Source of the DNA: an uncultured Planctomycetota bacterium
Lineage (GTDB): Bacteria; Planctomycetota; Phycisphaerae; Sedimentisphaerales; UBA12454
Direction: 5' to 3'
DNA length: 64,000 nucleotides
NCBI GenBank assembly: GCA_903847315.1
Contig: CAINDG010000013.1
Coordinates: 1-64,000, forward strand
The translations under genes were made by a program, and so were the position numbers. Under the pieces are notes generated by a model. The model was not told where the DNA came from and ran no database searches. It saw nothing but the letters and a program-made list of their open reading frames with translations. Positions within the stretch are counted from its first letter, which is position 1. Every line of letters begins with the position of its first letter. Below, in pieces: positions 26,107 to 34,536 of the stretch.

Positions 26107-27102
26107 TCATAGGTCTTTATGCATGACATAAAGCGTTAGTGCTATGAGCTGAAAGACCATTGCAAAGCCGATAGCCGTAAAAACAGCGTCATCTTTCCCA
26201 GTTGGTGATAGTTTATACCATATAGCCACAACGAGACAGAACGCCACAAGGACCTGCAGAATTCCCGCGACAAGTTTCATCGCTGAAAATTCGCTGAACT
26301 GTGCGTTTCTATGATGGCTTTTAAGCAGAAGTTTAATGTCCTCCAGCAATTGCTCTGTTTTGTTGGCTGTTATTTCCGGCGGATTAGAAGTTTCTACCGC
26401 CTGAGGTTGTTCAATCTGAATTTTATCTTCGGGCATCTGCTGTACAGGTGGTTGTTCAGGTTTTACTTCCGGAGCAGTTTGCTGCGGACTTTCGGCCTGT
26501 ATTGTCGGCGGTGGTGCAGACTGCTGCGAAACAGGCTTTCGTGTAAGTTCCCGCTTAACCACGTTGACCGCTTCCCGCAGATTTATTACCTCAAAATCGG
26601 GGTCCGGGTCTGTGGGCTTTTTTACGGGCGGTTTTGTATGTGATTTTATAAGAATTGTCCGGCAGTCCGCCGCTTTTCCCGCGGCAACATCCCTGTAATC
26701 ATTGCCTATCATCCAGGAATTTCTCAGGTCGATTTGCATTTCCTTCGAGGCGGCAAGGAGCATTCCGGGTTTTGGTTTTCGCCAGTCGCTGTCTTTTCGA
26801 TATTTCTGAATCGCTCCATCGGGATGATAAGGACAGTAATATATTCTATCCAAATAGGCATTTTGCTCGGCGAGGAGTTGTTTTAATCTTTCGTGTATCT
26901 GTGCCAGTGCCTGTTCGGTGATAAGGCCGCGGGCGATGCCGGACTGGTTTGAGATAACGATGAGTTTATAGCCCATTTTTCTAAGCTCGACAAGCGCCTG
27001 CGCCACCGCGGGAACAAGCTTTACCTGTTCGGCGCTGTTTATATAGCCGGTATCCTCGATAATCGTATCGTCCCTGTCGAGAAATATTGCTTTATCAGGC
27101 AT
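26107..27102 (-). CDS. gmhB: D-glycero-D-manno-heptose 1,7-bisphosphate phosphatase with membrane C-terminal extension
   Basis: 331 residues against ~180-190 for normal GmhB. Residues 1-180 carry the HAD IIIA motifs: 'IFLDRDDTIIEDTGYI' (motif I), 'YKLIVISNQSGIARGL' (motif II), 'YYCPYHPDG' and 'RKPKPGMLLAASKEMQI', 'SWMIGNDYRDVAAGKAADCRTILI' (motifs III/IV). Metal-loop Cys/His are only partly retained. Residues ~190-260 are Pro/Gln-rich ('PPPTIQAESPQQTAPEVKPEQPP'-type, low complexity), followed by two hydrophobic helices (~277-297 and ~307-327). The extension would tether the phosphatase to the membrane. It lies between gmhA and the GT9 fusion in the same direction. Confidence 0.85.
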   Translation of the reverse strand: MPDKAIFLDRDDTIIEDTGYINSAEQVKLVPAVAQALVELRKMGYKLIVISNQSGIARGLITEQALAQIHERLKQLLAEQNAYLDRIYYCPYHPDGAIQKYRKDSDWRKPKPGMLLAASKEMQIDLRNSWMIGNDYRDVAAGKAADCRTILIKSHTKPPVKKPTDPDPDFEVINLREAVNVVKRELTRKPVSQQSAPPPTIQAESPQQTAPEVKPEQPPVQQMPEDKIQIEQPQAVETSNPPEITANKTEQLLEDIKLLLKSHHRNAQFSEFSAMKLVAGILQVLVAFCLVVAIWYKLSPTGKDDAVFTAIGFAMVFQLIALTLYVMHKDL

Positions 27103-27111
27103 AAATGCTTC

Positions 27112-27678
27112 CTAAGTAAACTGTTTCTCCACCAGATTACATATAATATGATAAGCTATTTGATGCATTTCCTGCACAGCGTAAGAATTATCATTTGGCG
27201 CACAAAAACAGACATCCGCGATTTTTTCAAGCTGGCTGTTTATTTTTCCGGTAAAGGCAATAACTTTTGCTCCGCGTTTTTTGGCAAGTTTAGCAGCCTT
27301 TATAACATTTGGACTGTTGCCGCTGGTTGATAATGCCCAGAGGCAGTCCTGTTTTTTTACAAGTCCTTCGACCTGTTTTGCGAAAATATAATCAAAGCCG
27401 TAATCATTGGCGATGGAAGTTATAACCGAACTGTCGGTAGAAAGAGCCACGGCCGGCAGCGATTTTCTGTCTTTCAGAAATCTTCCGATAAGTTCTCCTG
27501 CGATATGCTGAGCGTCGGCTGCGGAACCGCCATTGCCGCAAATATAGATTGTACCGCCTTTTTCAATGCACTTTATTATTGTCTTTGCGGCTTTTTCGAT
27601 TGTTCCGATACCGCTTTGTTCGAGCTTTTCAAGCATTCTGCAATGATCTGTCAGCGTTTTTTTAATAAGTTCTTTCAT
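27112..27678 (-). CDS. gmhA: Sedoheptulose-7-phosphate isomerase
   Basis: 188 residues, standard length. SIS domain with 'GGTIYICGNGGSAADAQHIAGELIGRF' (~42-68), 'LSTDSSVITSIANDYGFDYIFAKQVEGL', 'ALSTSGNSPNVIKAAKLAKKRGAKVIAFTGK' and the C-terminal 'VQEMHQIAYHIICNLVE' with the catalytic Glu/His. It makes D-glycero-D-manno-heptose 7-phosphate, the first step to ADP-heptose. The start overlaps the hldE stop by four bases. Confidence 0.94.
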   Translation of the reverse strand: MKELIKKTLTDHCRMLEKLEQSGIGTIEKAAKTIIKCIEKGGTIYICGNGGSAADAQHIAGELIGRFLKDRKSLPAVALSTDSSVITSIANDYGFDYIFAKQVEGLVKKQDCLWALSTSGNSPNVIKAAKLAKKRGAKVIAFTGKINSQLEKIADVCFCAPNDNSYAVQEMHQIAYHIICNLVEKQFT

Positions 27679-29174
27679 TTTTTCTTCTCCTTCGTCAGCG
27701 ATTTCATTTTTTCTATGGTGCTGGTGGAGCTTTTTCCTTCTACCAGCGGAGCAAGTATGACTTTCCCGCCGATAGACTCGATAAATTCTCTGCCGACAAC
27801 GCCTTTTTCTGCCCAGTCCTGTCCCTTAACAAGAACATCGGGCCTAACCTTTTTGATTGTATTCAGCGGGTCAGGTTCGTCGAAGATTACGATATAATCA
27901 ATAGTTTCAAGTGCGGAAAGAACCGCAGCCCTGTCGAGTTGGTTGTTAATCGGCCTGTCGGTACCTTTTATGACTTTAACGCTTTTGTCGCTGTTAAGCG
28001 CCAGAACTACTATATCGCCCTGTTTTTTGCAGAAACTAAGAAATTCGATATGTCCTCTGTGCAGAACGTCAAAACAGCCATTGGTGAAAACAATTTTTTG
28101 TTTGAGGCCTTTGTGCCATTTTAGCTGGTTTGTAAGCTGGTCGATACTCTTGAGTTTTGTGCCGCTTTTCTGTTTTCTGCTTATAAGTTCATTTATTATT
28201 TCATCTACGGAAACTGTCGCGGTGCCGAATTTTTCGACTTCAATACCGCCCGCGATATTGCATATTTCAACTGCCATTTTATAATCGACTCCTGCCGCTA
28301 TTGTCACGGCAAGCGCAGCAAGCACCATATCGCCTGCTCCGGTAACATCATAAACTTTTCGCACTACTGTCGGAATATGCTGTTCGATGGAGTTTGTTTT
28401 CAGGTATGCGCCTTCTTTGTCGAGAGTTATTATAACGGCATCGAGATTAAGCTTTTTAATAAGAATCGCCGCTGCTTTGGCGGCATCGTCAATTGTTTTT
28501 ATGTTAATTCCTGATGCTGCGGATGCCTCAAGGCGGTTGGGTGTAATTGCCGAGGCGCCGGCGTATTTTGTAAAGTCCGCTTTTGGAGCAGGGTCAATCA
28601 GAACCTTTTTGCCTGCCGATTTAGCGAGTTTAATCAGGCTCTTGCAGAAGTTTTCCTCAAATAATCCTTTATTGTAGTCCTGCAGACAGACGATATCAAC
28701 CTGCGGCAGCTTCTTTTCGTAAAGGTCGAGAAGTTTTTTATATACCTGGTCGTTCAATAGTTCGTCTTTTTCCTCATCGACTCTTAATAACTGCTGCGGA
28801 TGGATATGCTGAGCAAGGCCGACAAATCTTTGTTTTGTGATTGTGGGCCTGTCTGTGACTTCGACAAGACCTGATATATCAGCACCGATACTTTTAAGCA
28901 GCATTCGGAGTGTTTCTCCGTTTATATCTTTTCCGATCGTTCCCAGGCACAGCGTTTTTGCTCCCAGCGCGGTAAGGTCTGCCGCGACTGAAGCCGCTCC
29001 GCCGGGGCGGTATTCTCTGCTGACGACTTTCAGAACAGGCACAGGCGCTTCGGGGCTTATCCTGAGAGCGTCGCCATAAACATAAACATCGAGCAAAAAA
29101 TCTCCCGCCAGCAGCACCTTTGGTGAGCCGAGGTTCTGAACAATATTTATCAGTTCGTCATACATATTTTGCAA
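27675..29174 (-). CDS. hldE: Bifunctional heptose-7-phosphate kinase / heptose-1-phosphate adenylyltransferase
   Basis: 499 residues, the two-domain HldE (RfaE) form. Residues ~1-340 are a ribokinase-type kinase: 'VLLAGDFLLDVYVYGD', 'PGGAASVAADLTALGA', 'DYNKGLF' and 'VYDVTGAGDMVLAALAVTIAAG' (catalytic Asp in GAGD). Residues ~360-499 are the cytidylyltransferase-like domain: 'IVFTNGCFDVLHRGHIEFL' (HxGH), 'VLALNSDKSVKVIKG' and 'LVKGQDWAEKGVVGREFIESIGG'. With gmhA and gmhB it completes ADP-heptose synthesis except the epimerase HldD, which is not in the window. The start is either Met1 or Met4; both overlap the lpxK end. Confidence 0.95.
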   Translation of the reverse strand: MQNMYDELINIVQNLGSPKVLLAGDFLLDVYVYGDALRISPEAPVPVLKVVSREYRPGGAASVAADLTALGAKTLCLGTIGKDINGETLRMLLKSIGADISGLVEVTDRPTITKQRFVGLAQHIHPQQLLRVDEEKDELLNDQVYKKLLDLYEKKLPQVDIVCLQDYNKGLFEENFCKSLIKLAKSAGKKVLIDPAPKADFTKYAGASAITPNRLEASAASGINIKTIDDAAKAAAILIKKLNLDAVIITLDKEGAYLKTNSIEQHIPTVVRKVYDVTGAGDMVLAALAVTIAAGVDYKMAVEICNIAGGIEVEKFGTATVSVDEIINELISRKQKSGTKLKSIDQLTNQLKWHKGLKQKIVFTNGCFDVLHRGHIEFLSFCKKQGDIVVLALNSDKSVKVIKGTDRPINNQLDRAAVLSALETIDYIVIFDEPDPLNTIKKVRPDVLVKGQDWAEKGVVGREFIESIGGKVILAPLVEGKSSTSTIEKMKSLTKEKKK

Positions 29175-30246
29175 GAGCCTTATCTATAAGAGCGATAATA
29201 TTTTCCTGTCCGTCAATAAACTCAAGTTCAATCATCAGGGCGGCAAACGGTATTTCAAATTTATCAATACACAAAAGGGCCGTTTTTACCCAGTCCTTAT
29301 GCGTTGTAAGAACGATTTCCGCCTGCTTATACCTGGCGTCTTCATAAATAGCCGCGATATCGGCGTCAGTATATCTGTGGTGGTCATTATATACTTTTGT
29401 ACCCACAATGTTAAGAGCCATATCCGACAAGGTCTGAAAAAATGAATTCGGGTTGCCGATACCGCAAAAGGCGTAAATTTTCCTGCCTGCCAGCTCATTT
29501 AACGGCATTTGGCTGTCTTTTATGAGCTTTATACACAGCGGCTTATGAACCGCGGCGGTGAAAACAATATCAGGTTTAATCTGCGATATTCTTTTTTTAA
29601 TTTCGTCGATTTTTTCCGGGCTGTTCTGATTAGATCGCGTAATTACGACTGCATCTGCTCTTTTGAGCGAATCGAGAGGCTCTCTCAGCAGGCCGGCCGG
29701 CAGAAGTTTTTCGTAGCCGAACGGCTCGGTCGCATCGACAGCGACAATATCGACATCTCTTGCAAGTTTTCGATGCTGAAAACCATCGTCCATAATCAGC
29801 AGTTTCGCGTTATATTCGTTTATCGCTTTTTCAGCGCCGGCTATTCTGTCGGGATTGACTATAATTTTTGTTTCTTCTGCCGCCTTTGCGAGCATCGCAG
29901 GCTCATCGGCGAAAACAGAATCTTTAATTTTATAGCCTCTTGTAAGCACAGCGGTTTTGATATTCCGGTCGGTGAAATAATTACACAGCCAGGCGACCAG
30001 CGGCGTTTTGCCTGTCCCGCCAGTAGTGATATTGCCGATGCTTACCACTGCGGCCGGAACTTTTGCGGTTTTTAAAATTGACTTGTCATAGAGCCGATTT
30101 CGCAAGGTAACGGCAAGGCGGTAGAAAAATGAAAACACGACCAGCATCCATCGCAATAGTCTAAAGCTGAAAGATGGATTTTTTGATGTAACTAATGTTC
30201 TCCAAAAAGTTTCTCTCAAATAATCCCGCCGCAGGCGGCTCCACAA
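29158..30246 (-). CDS. lpxK: Tetraacyldisaccharide 4'-kinase
   Basis: 362 residues, TTG start. A membrane helix near ~32-48 ('LLRWMLVVFSFFYRLAV') precedes the LpxK P-loop 'VSIGNITTGGTGKTPLVAWL' (~70-89), with 'AVLTRGYK', 'LIMDDGFQHRKLARDVDIVAVD' and 'PAGLLREPLDSLKRADAVVITR' downstream. It phosphorylates the 4' position of the lipid A disaccharide. The first codons lie on a small palindrome (CCGCC-GCA-GGCGG, 30226-30238), so the N-terminal dozen residues may be repeat-derived and the true start may be further in. It overlaps hldE by 17 bases. Confidence 0.92.
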   Translation of the reverse strand: MWSRLRRDYLRETFWRTLVTSKNPSFSFRLLRWMLVVFSFFYRLAVTLRNRLYDKSILKTAKVPAAVVSIGNITTGGTGKTPLVAWLCNYFTDRNIKTAVLTRGYKIKDSVFADEPAMLAKAAEETKIIVNPDRIAGAEKAINEYNAKLLIMDDGFQHRKLARDVDIVAVDATEPFGYEKLLPAGLLREPLDSLKRADAVVITRSNQNSPEKIDEIKKRISQIKPDIVFTAAVHKPLCIKLIKDSQMPLNELAGRKIYAFCGIGNPNSFFQTLSDMALNIVGTKVYNDHHRYTDADIAAIYEDARYKQAEIVLTTHKDWVKTALLCIDKFEIPFAALMIELEFIDGQENIIALIDKALAKYV

Positions 30247-30263
30247 ATTTTAAATTTTCAATT

Positions 30264-31343
30264 TTAACTTTTAATTTTCTTTATTATCGCGTCGGCCATT
30301 TGGCTTGTCCCAACGGCAGTCGGGTCGTTCCTGTCGGCTTTCATATCGTAAGTTACATCTTTGCCCTGTGCAATGACATCTGCGACCGCTTTTTCGAGTT
30401 TGTCTGCTTCTGTTATTTTGCCAATATGGCGAAGCAGCAAAACGCCGGAGAGAATTAACGCACAGGGATTGACTTTATTCTGGCCGGCATATTTGGGTGC
30501 GCTGCCGTGAGTAGCCTCGAAGATTGCGCCTTTGTCGCCGATGTTCGCGCCCGGCGCAACGCCCAGTCCGCCGACGAGACCTGCGCACAGATCGCTGAGA
30601 ATATCGCCGTAAAGGTTCGGCAGAACCAGCACATCATAAAGCTCCGGTTTTTGTATGAGCTGCATACACATATTGTCAACGATGCGGTCTTCAAATTCGA
30701 TGTCGGAGTATTTCTTCGCTATCTCTCTACTAATCTCAAGCCAAAGACCATCGGTGTATTTCATTATGTTTGCTTTGTGAACGCTCGTTACTTTTTTTCT
30801 TTTATTTTTTCTGGCGTATTCGAAGGCGAAACGAACTATCTTTTCCGTTCCTTTTACAGAGATAGGTTTAATGCTTATTCCGGCGTCATTACCGATTTTT
30901 CTTTTATTATGTTTATTCAGCCAGTTGATAAGTTCGATTGTGTCGTCCTTGCCTTTTTCGAATTCGATACCCGCATAAAGGTCTTCAGTATTTTCGCGCA
31001 CAATCACAAGGTCGATATTGGAATATCTGCTTCGCACTCCTTTATAGCTTTTGCAGGGTCTCAGGCAGGCGTAAAGTTCCAGTTCCTGTCTTAAGAAGAC
31101 ATTTATGCTCCTAAACCCTGTTCCAACAGGTGTTGTAATTGGGGCCTTTAAGCCGACGCCGTTTTTTCTTACCGAATCAATAGTTGTCTGCGGCAGAGGC
31201 GTACCGGTTTTAGCCATAATATCGACGCCGGCCTCGGCCAATTCCCATTTTATATCGGAGCCAGTCGCATCAATGCATCTTCTCGCTGCCTCGGCGATTT
31301 CCGGCCCAATGCCATCGCCTGTAATCAGTGTTACGGTTGTCAT
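30264..31343 (-). CDS. NAD-dependent isocitrate dehydrogenase-like (IDH/IMDH family)
   Basis: 359 residues. Family motifs: '[22 protein letters not shown]', the substrate loop '[27 protein letters not shown]', '[21 protein letters not shown]', '[21 protein letters not shown]', '[51 protein letters not shown]' and '[30 protein letters not shown]'. The 'GTGFRS' phospho-Ser-like loop and the short length fit the NAD-type isocitrate (or homoisocitrate) dehydrogenase more than isopropylmalate dehydrogenase. No leu genes are nearby. It is upstream of lpxK by 17 bases, so it may be the first gene of the envelope operon, a combination without an obvious metabolic link. Confidence 0.85.
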   Translation of the reverse strand: MTTVTLITGDGIGPEIAEAARRCIDATGSDIKWELAEAGVDIMAKTGTPLPQTTIDSVRKNGVGLKAPITTPVGTGFRSINVFLRQELELYACLRPCKSYKGVRSRYSNIDLVIVRENTEDLYAGIEFEKGKDDTIELINWLNKHNKRKIGNDAGISIKPISVKGTEKIVRFAFEYARKNKRKKVTSVHKANIMKYTDGLWLEISREIAKKYSDIEFEDRIVDNMCMQLIQKPELYDVLVLPNLYGDILSDLCAGLVGGLGVAPGANIGDKGAIFEATHGSAPKYAGQNKVNPCALILSGVLLLRHIGKITEADKLEKAVADVIAQGKDVTYDMKADRNDPTAVGTSQMADAIIKKIKS

Positions 31344-31434
31344 ATCGGAATAGCTCCAGAATTAAAGGTTTCAAAAACGAATATGTTAAGGTAATAGATA
31401 GGCGTTGTCAATAAAGAGTTTAGGCGTTGTTTGC

Positions 31435-31839
31435 CTACCTGGCGGTGGTTAAAAGCCGGATTTCCCGTGCGATTATTTCAGAGATAATCTTCTGTTGCGG
31501 CGAGGCCGGTGCCTGAGACATGGTCTTTATTGACGGGATCTTTGCCGACAAAGGTTGTTGAGTATTGTCTGGAAGGTTTGGCGATTTTCTTTTAAGGGTG
31601 GCGATTTTTCGCTGCTGGGCAAGAATCTGCCGACCGAGGTCAAATGATGGGACATCCGTTGAAAAATCCTTACTATCCGCCTGGCTGATTTTTCCAACTA
31701 TTTGGCTGACGAATTCCTTCTTATCGGTATCCGAAATCGGTTTATTTATATTTTTCGTTATATCCGCGATTGTCGGCATAGGATGGGACAAAACCCTCGA
31801 TTTCTCTATTCTACTTTCATCATTTTTATCGTTTTGCAT
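31435..31839 (-). CDS. Hypothetical small protein
   Basis: About 134 residues from ATG 31839 ('MQNDKNDESRIEK'); the longer track start adds 16 residues of unlikely sequence. It is hydrophilic with Ser/Lys/Gln-rich stretches, a 'DLGRQILAQQRKIATLKRKSP' helix at mid-length and a C-terminal 'QQKIISEIIAREIRLL' helix; no membrane segment or signal peptide. I do not recognise the family. It lies between the M16 peptidase gene and the IDH-like gene on the same strand, with gaps of about 60 and 90 bases. A good -10/-35 pair is found directly before its start. Confidence 0.5.
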   Translation of the reverse strand: MQNDKNDESRIEKSRVLSHPMPTIADITKNINKPISDTDKKEFVSQIVGKISQADSKDFSTDVPSFDLGRQILAQQRKIATLKRKSPNLPDNTQQPLSAKIPSIKTMSQAPASPQQKIISEIIAREIRLLTTAR

Positions 31840-31848
31840 AAGAGGGGT

Positions 31849-31876
31849 ATTATACCATAAATCGGGGAAAAAGCAA
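31849..31876 (-). promoter_or_regulatory. Predicted promoter of the small ORF at 31435-31839
   Basis: On the minus strand TTGCTT (31871-31876), a 16-base spacer and a perfect TATAAT (31849-31854). The expected start site would fall only a few bases before the ATG at 31839, giving a nearly leaderless mRNA; alternatively the true start codon is internal. Confidence 0.35.
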
Positions 31877-31902
31877 GAAAGCCGCAAAGCCTCGATGGGT
31901 GG

Positions 31903-33123
31903 TTATTTTTCCGGCCCGATGGAAAATTGCGTGAAATTCGTAAGCGGGAACTGTTCGATGAGATTTTGTATATCTGCCAGTGTCACTTTTTTTATCTGTT
32001 GGATTTCGTCTTCAATCGGTCTGTACCGCCCCAGGTAAACCCAGTTTACGCCCAGTTCGACAAGTCTTCCCATCGGGATTTCATTTTTGATTGTAATGCC
32101 CGACAGTACTTTATTTTTTGCTTTTTGCAACTCAGCAGTGGAGATTTTTTCTTCTTGCAGCGATTTGAAAATCTTTTCGATGATTTGCATTGCTTTCGGG
32201 CTGTTTTTCGACTCGGCCCGGATATAACTGAAGAAAGCGCCCACACCGTCCATCGCCTCGCAGTGCATACCCGCGGTTTCAGCGATAGCGCTGTCAACGA
32301 GCTCCCAGAAGAACCGCGAACCAGTATCGTCTCCGATAATTTTCGCAAGCAGTGTCGCGGCATAAGCCCTTTCGTCCTGGTATGAAACAGTTGGGCTCAT
32401 CAGGCAAATATGCTGACAATTAAGATTTTTTCTTTTGTGATGTTCTTTTTTCGCGGTCCCGGCAAAATATTCGGTTATCCTTTCAGCCTTTTTGGGTTTC
32501 CAGCCGCCGCAAAGGTTTTCTATACAGTCGCAGATTTTTTCAAAGTCGAAATTTCCCGCAACCGCAGCGGTTATATTGTTCGGAGCGTATCTGCTCTCGA
32601 AGTATTCTCTCATTTGTCCGCTTGTCAGAGCCTTTATGCTTTCGACTGTACCAAGCACGCTTTTGGCGCAGGGGTGTTCGCCAAAATGCAATGTTCGACA
32701 GCTGTCCATAACATCGAACTGCGGCAGGTCTTTGTACATCGCTATTTCTTCGAGGATGACATTTTTTTCCATATTAAAATCGTCATCCCTCAACGCCGGC
32801 CGCATAAGCTGACACCACAGTTTTGTAACTTCCGCGAGTTGTTCGGGCAGAATTGCCGCGTAATAAATAGTATTTTCCTCGCTGGTCTGGGCGTTGTAAT
32901 GTGCGCCGAGGTCGTCGAAAGTACGATTGACATCATGAGTTGAAAGTTTGTCTGTGCCTTTAAAGAGCATATGCTCCAGAAAATGGCTCACGCCGTTGAT
33001 TTTATCGGTTTCATCGCGGGAACCTGTCTTTACAAAGAATCCTATTGCCGCCGATTGCGCGTCTTTATTGACTTCCGCGACAATGTTTAAACCATTTGCA
33101 AGTTTTTTATGTTTGAATTCCAT
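31903..33123 (-). CDS. M16 family zinc peptidase (active-type subunit)
   Basis: 406 residues. The inverted zinc motif HxxEH is present as 'GVSHFLEHMLFKGT' (His47, Glu50, His51), with the distal Glu in 'NVILEEIAMYKDLPQ'. The rest has the two-lobe M16 layout, with 'RYAPNNITAAVAGNFDFEKI' and the C-terminal half 'LMSPTVSYQDERAYAATLLAKIIGDDTGSRFFWELVD'. It is predicted to degrade or process peptides, as in mitochondrial-processing-peptidase-like proteins; no signal peptide is visible, so it is probably cytoplasmic. It pairs with the adjacent upstream M16 homologue, two bases away, which lacks the zinc motif. Confidence 0.9.
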   Translation of the reverse strand: MEFKHKKLANGLNIVAEVNKDAQSAAIGFFVKTGSRDETDKINGVSHFLEHMLFKGTDKLSTHDVNRTFDDLGAHYNAQTSEENTIYYAAILPEQLAEVTKLWCQLMRPALRDDDFNMEKNVILEEIAMYKDLPQFDVMDSCRTLHFGEHPCAKSVLGTVESIKALTSGQMREYFESRYAPNNITAAVAGNFDFEKICDCIENLCGGWKPKKAERITEYFAGTAKKEHHKRKNLNCQHICLMSPTVSYQDERAYAATLLAKIIGDDTGSRFFWELVDSAIAETAGMHCEAMDGVGAFFSYIRAESKNSPKAMQIIEKIFKSLQEEKISTAELQKAKNKVLSGITIKNEIPMGRLVELGVNWVYLGRYRPIEDEIQQIKKVTLADIQNLIEQFPLTNFTQFSIGPEK

Positions 33124-33125
33124 TT

Positions 33126-34358
33126 TTACCCGGGTTTTATTTCTGTCGGCCCTATGGTTACAGAGCAGAATTTTTCAAACGGATTATTTTTCAGATATCC
33201 GAGAATGCTTTTCACGCTGGTTTTTTCTATATTCTGTTTTATTTCCTCAAGGCTGCGGACTTTTCCGAGCATATAGAAATCCGTCGCGGCCGCTCCCGCT
33301 CGTGCTATAGTCGATTCGCTTTGCATTATCAATGCGCTTTGCAGTCCGATTTTTGCACGGTCAAGCTCCTGTTCGCTTATGCCGTCGGCAAGTTTTTTGA
33401 ACTGGGCTATTATCACATCGTAAGTTTCCTGTGCCTTGTCCGGCGTAGTACCGGCGTAACAGCCGATGCCCGCTATTTCTTTAAGGCTGTGATAACTTGC
33501 GCCGACAGCGTAGCAAAGACCTCGTTTTTCCCTGACTTCCGTAAAAAGTCTTGAGCTCATTCCGCCCGAGAGAACAGCGACAGCGACCCTTGCGTTGTAA
33601 TAATCCTCGCTTTGAGGCGTTATGCTGCCTGTCATAATTCCGATATGAACCTGGGCGCCTTCGTGCGGATAATGATGATGGGCAAGCGTTTGCTTTTTTA
33701 CTTTTATATTTTTTGTCTTTTTAAGTTTTTCACCGGCGAAAAGTTTTTCAATTGCCGAACAAAGCTCTTTGAAATCGTATTTTCCCGCGACAGCAAGGAT
33801 GGTTTCGGAAGGATTGAAATTTTCAGAAATTATTTGTTTGGTTTTCTCCGCCGTCAGGTTTTGCAAGTCCTCCTGTTTTCCTGCGGTATTCCTGCCCAGC
33901 GGGTCGGGATAAAAATGCTCCTTCAGCAAAAGCATTATTTTATGCCGCGGGTCGTCTTCAAGGCTTAGTAATCCCTGCAATGCGAGTTGCCTTGAATACT
34001 CGAATTGCTGTCCATCGAGAGTGGGCTTAAGGATGATATCTGCGTAAAGTTCAATTACTTTAAGGAGATTTTCCGCTTCAAGGGCCGCCGACAGACTGAT
34101 ATGTTTTGATTCGACTCCGCTTCCTCGATGCAGGCCAAGTCCGTCGAGCAAATCTGCGAGTTCTCTGCTTGTTTTTCCGCCTGCTCCTCTGAAAATCCAC
34201 TCTTCGATAATCGCGGGCGCTCCGCAGCATCCGTCAGGCGTTAAAGAAGCTCCTGCCGGCAGGAGGAATTCAAACGCTGCCGACTGCACCGCCGCCACAG
34301 GAACACCGATAAGGGTCATTCCGTTGGCAAGTTTGTATATGTCTGTTTTTTCCGGCAT
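33126..34358 (-). CDS. M16 family protein lacking the zinc motif (partner subunit)
   Basis: 410 residues with the same two-lobe layout as the gene downstream. Where an active M16 enzyme has HxxEH, this one reads 'GAPAIIEEWIFRGAG', so it cannot bind catalytic zinc in the normal way. The C-terminal half keeps the substrate-binding pattern: 'YNARVAVAVLSGGMSSRLFTEVREKRGLCYAVGASYHS' (the R/Y motif). Known bacterial M16B enzymes are heterodimers of one catalytic and one R/Y-type subunit, and the adjacent gene order fits this. The start 'MPEKTDIYKLANGMTLIG' is conserved-looking. Confidence 0.88.
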   Translation of the reverse strand: MPEKTDIYKLANGMTLIGVPVAAVQSAAFEFLLPAGASLTPDGCCGAPAIIEEWIFRGAGGKTSRELADLLDGLGLHRGSGVESKHISLSAALEAENLLKVIELYADIILKPTLDGQQFEYSRQLALQGLLSLEDDPRHKIMLLLKEHFYPDPLGRNTAGKQEDLQNLTAEKTKQIISENFNPSETILAVAGKYDFKELCSAIEKLFAGEKLKKTKNIKVKKQTLAHHHYPHEGAQVHIGIMTGSITPQSEDYYNARVAVAVLSGGMSSRLFTEVREKRGLCYAVGASYHSLKEIAGIGCYAGTTPDKAQETYDVIIAQFKKLADGISEQELDRAKIGLQSALIMQSESTIARAGAAATDFYMLGKVRSLEEIKQNIEKTSVKSILGYLKNNPFEKFCSVTIGPTEIKPG

Positions 34359-34536
34359 AAAGAGATTTGCAAAGAATATAAGATTTCCCTCATTTTTGCA
34401 ACCTAAAATAAGATAGTTAATTAACTACTATAACCGGTTCTGTTATTGTTTCATCATCGCGCCGGAAGATAGTGAATACTTTCTTCTAAAGTTTCGTATC
34501 TGTGGAACTACAGAGAAACCCATTCGTAGTTACTAT

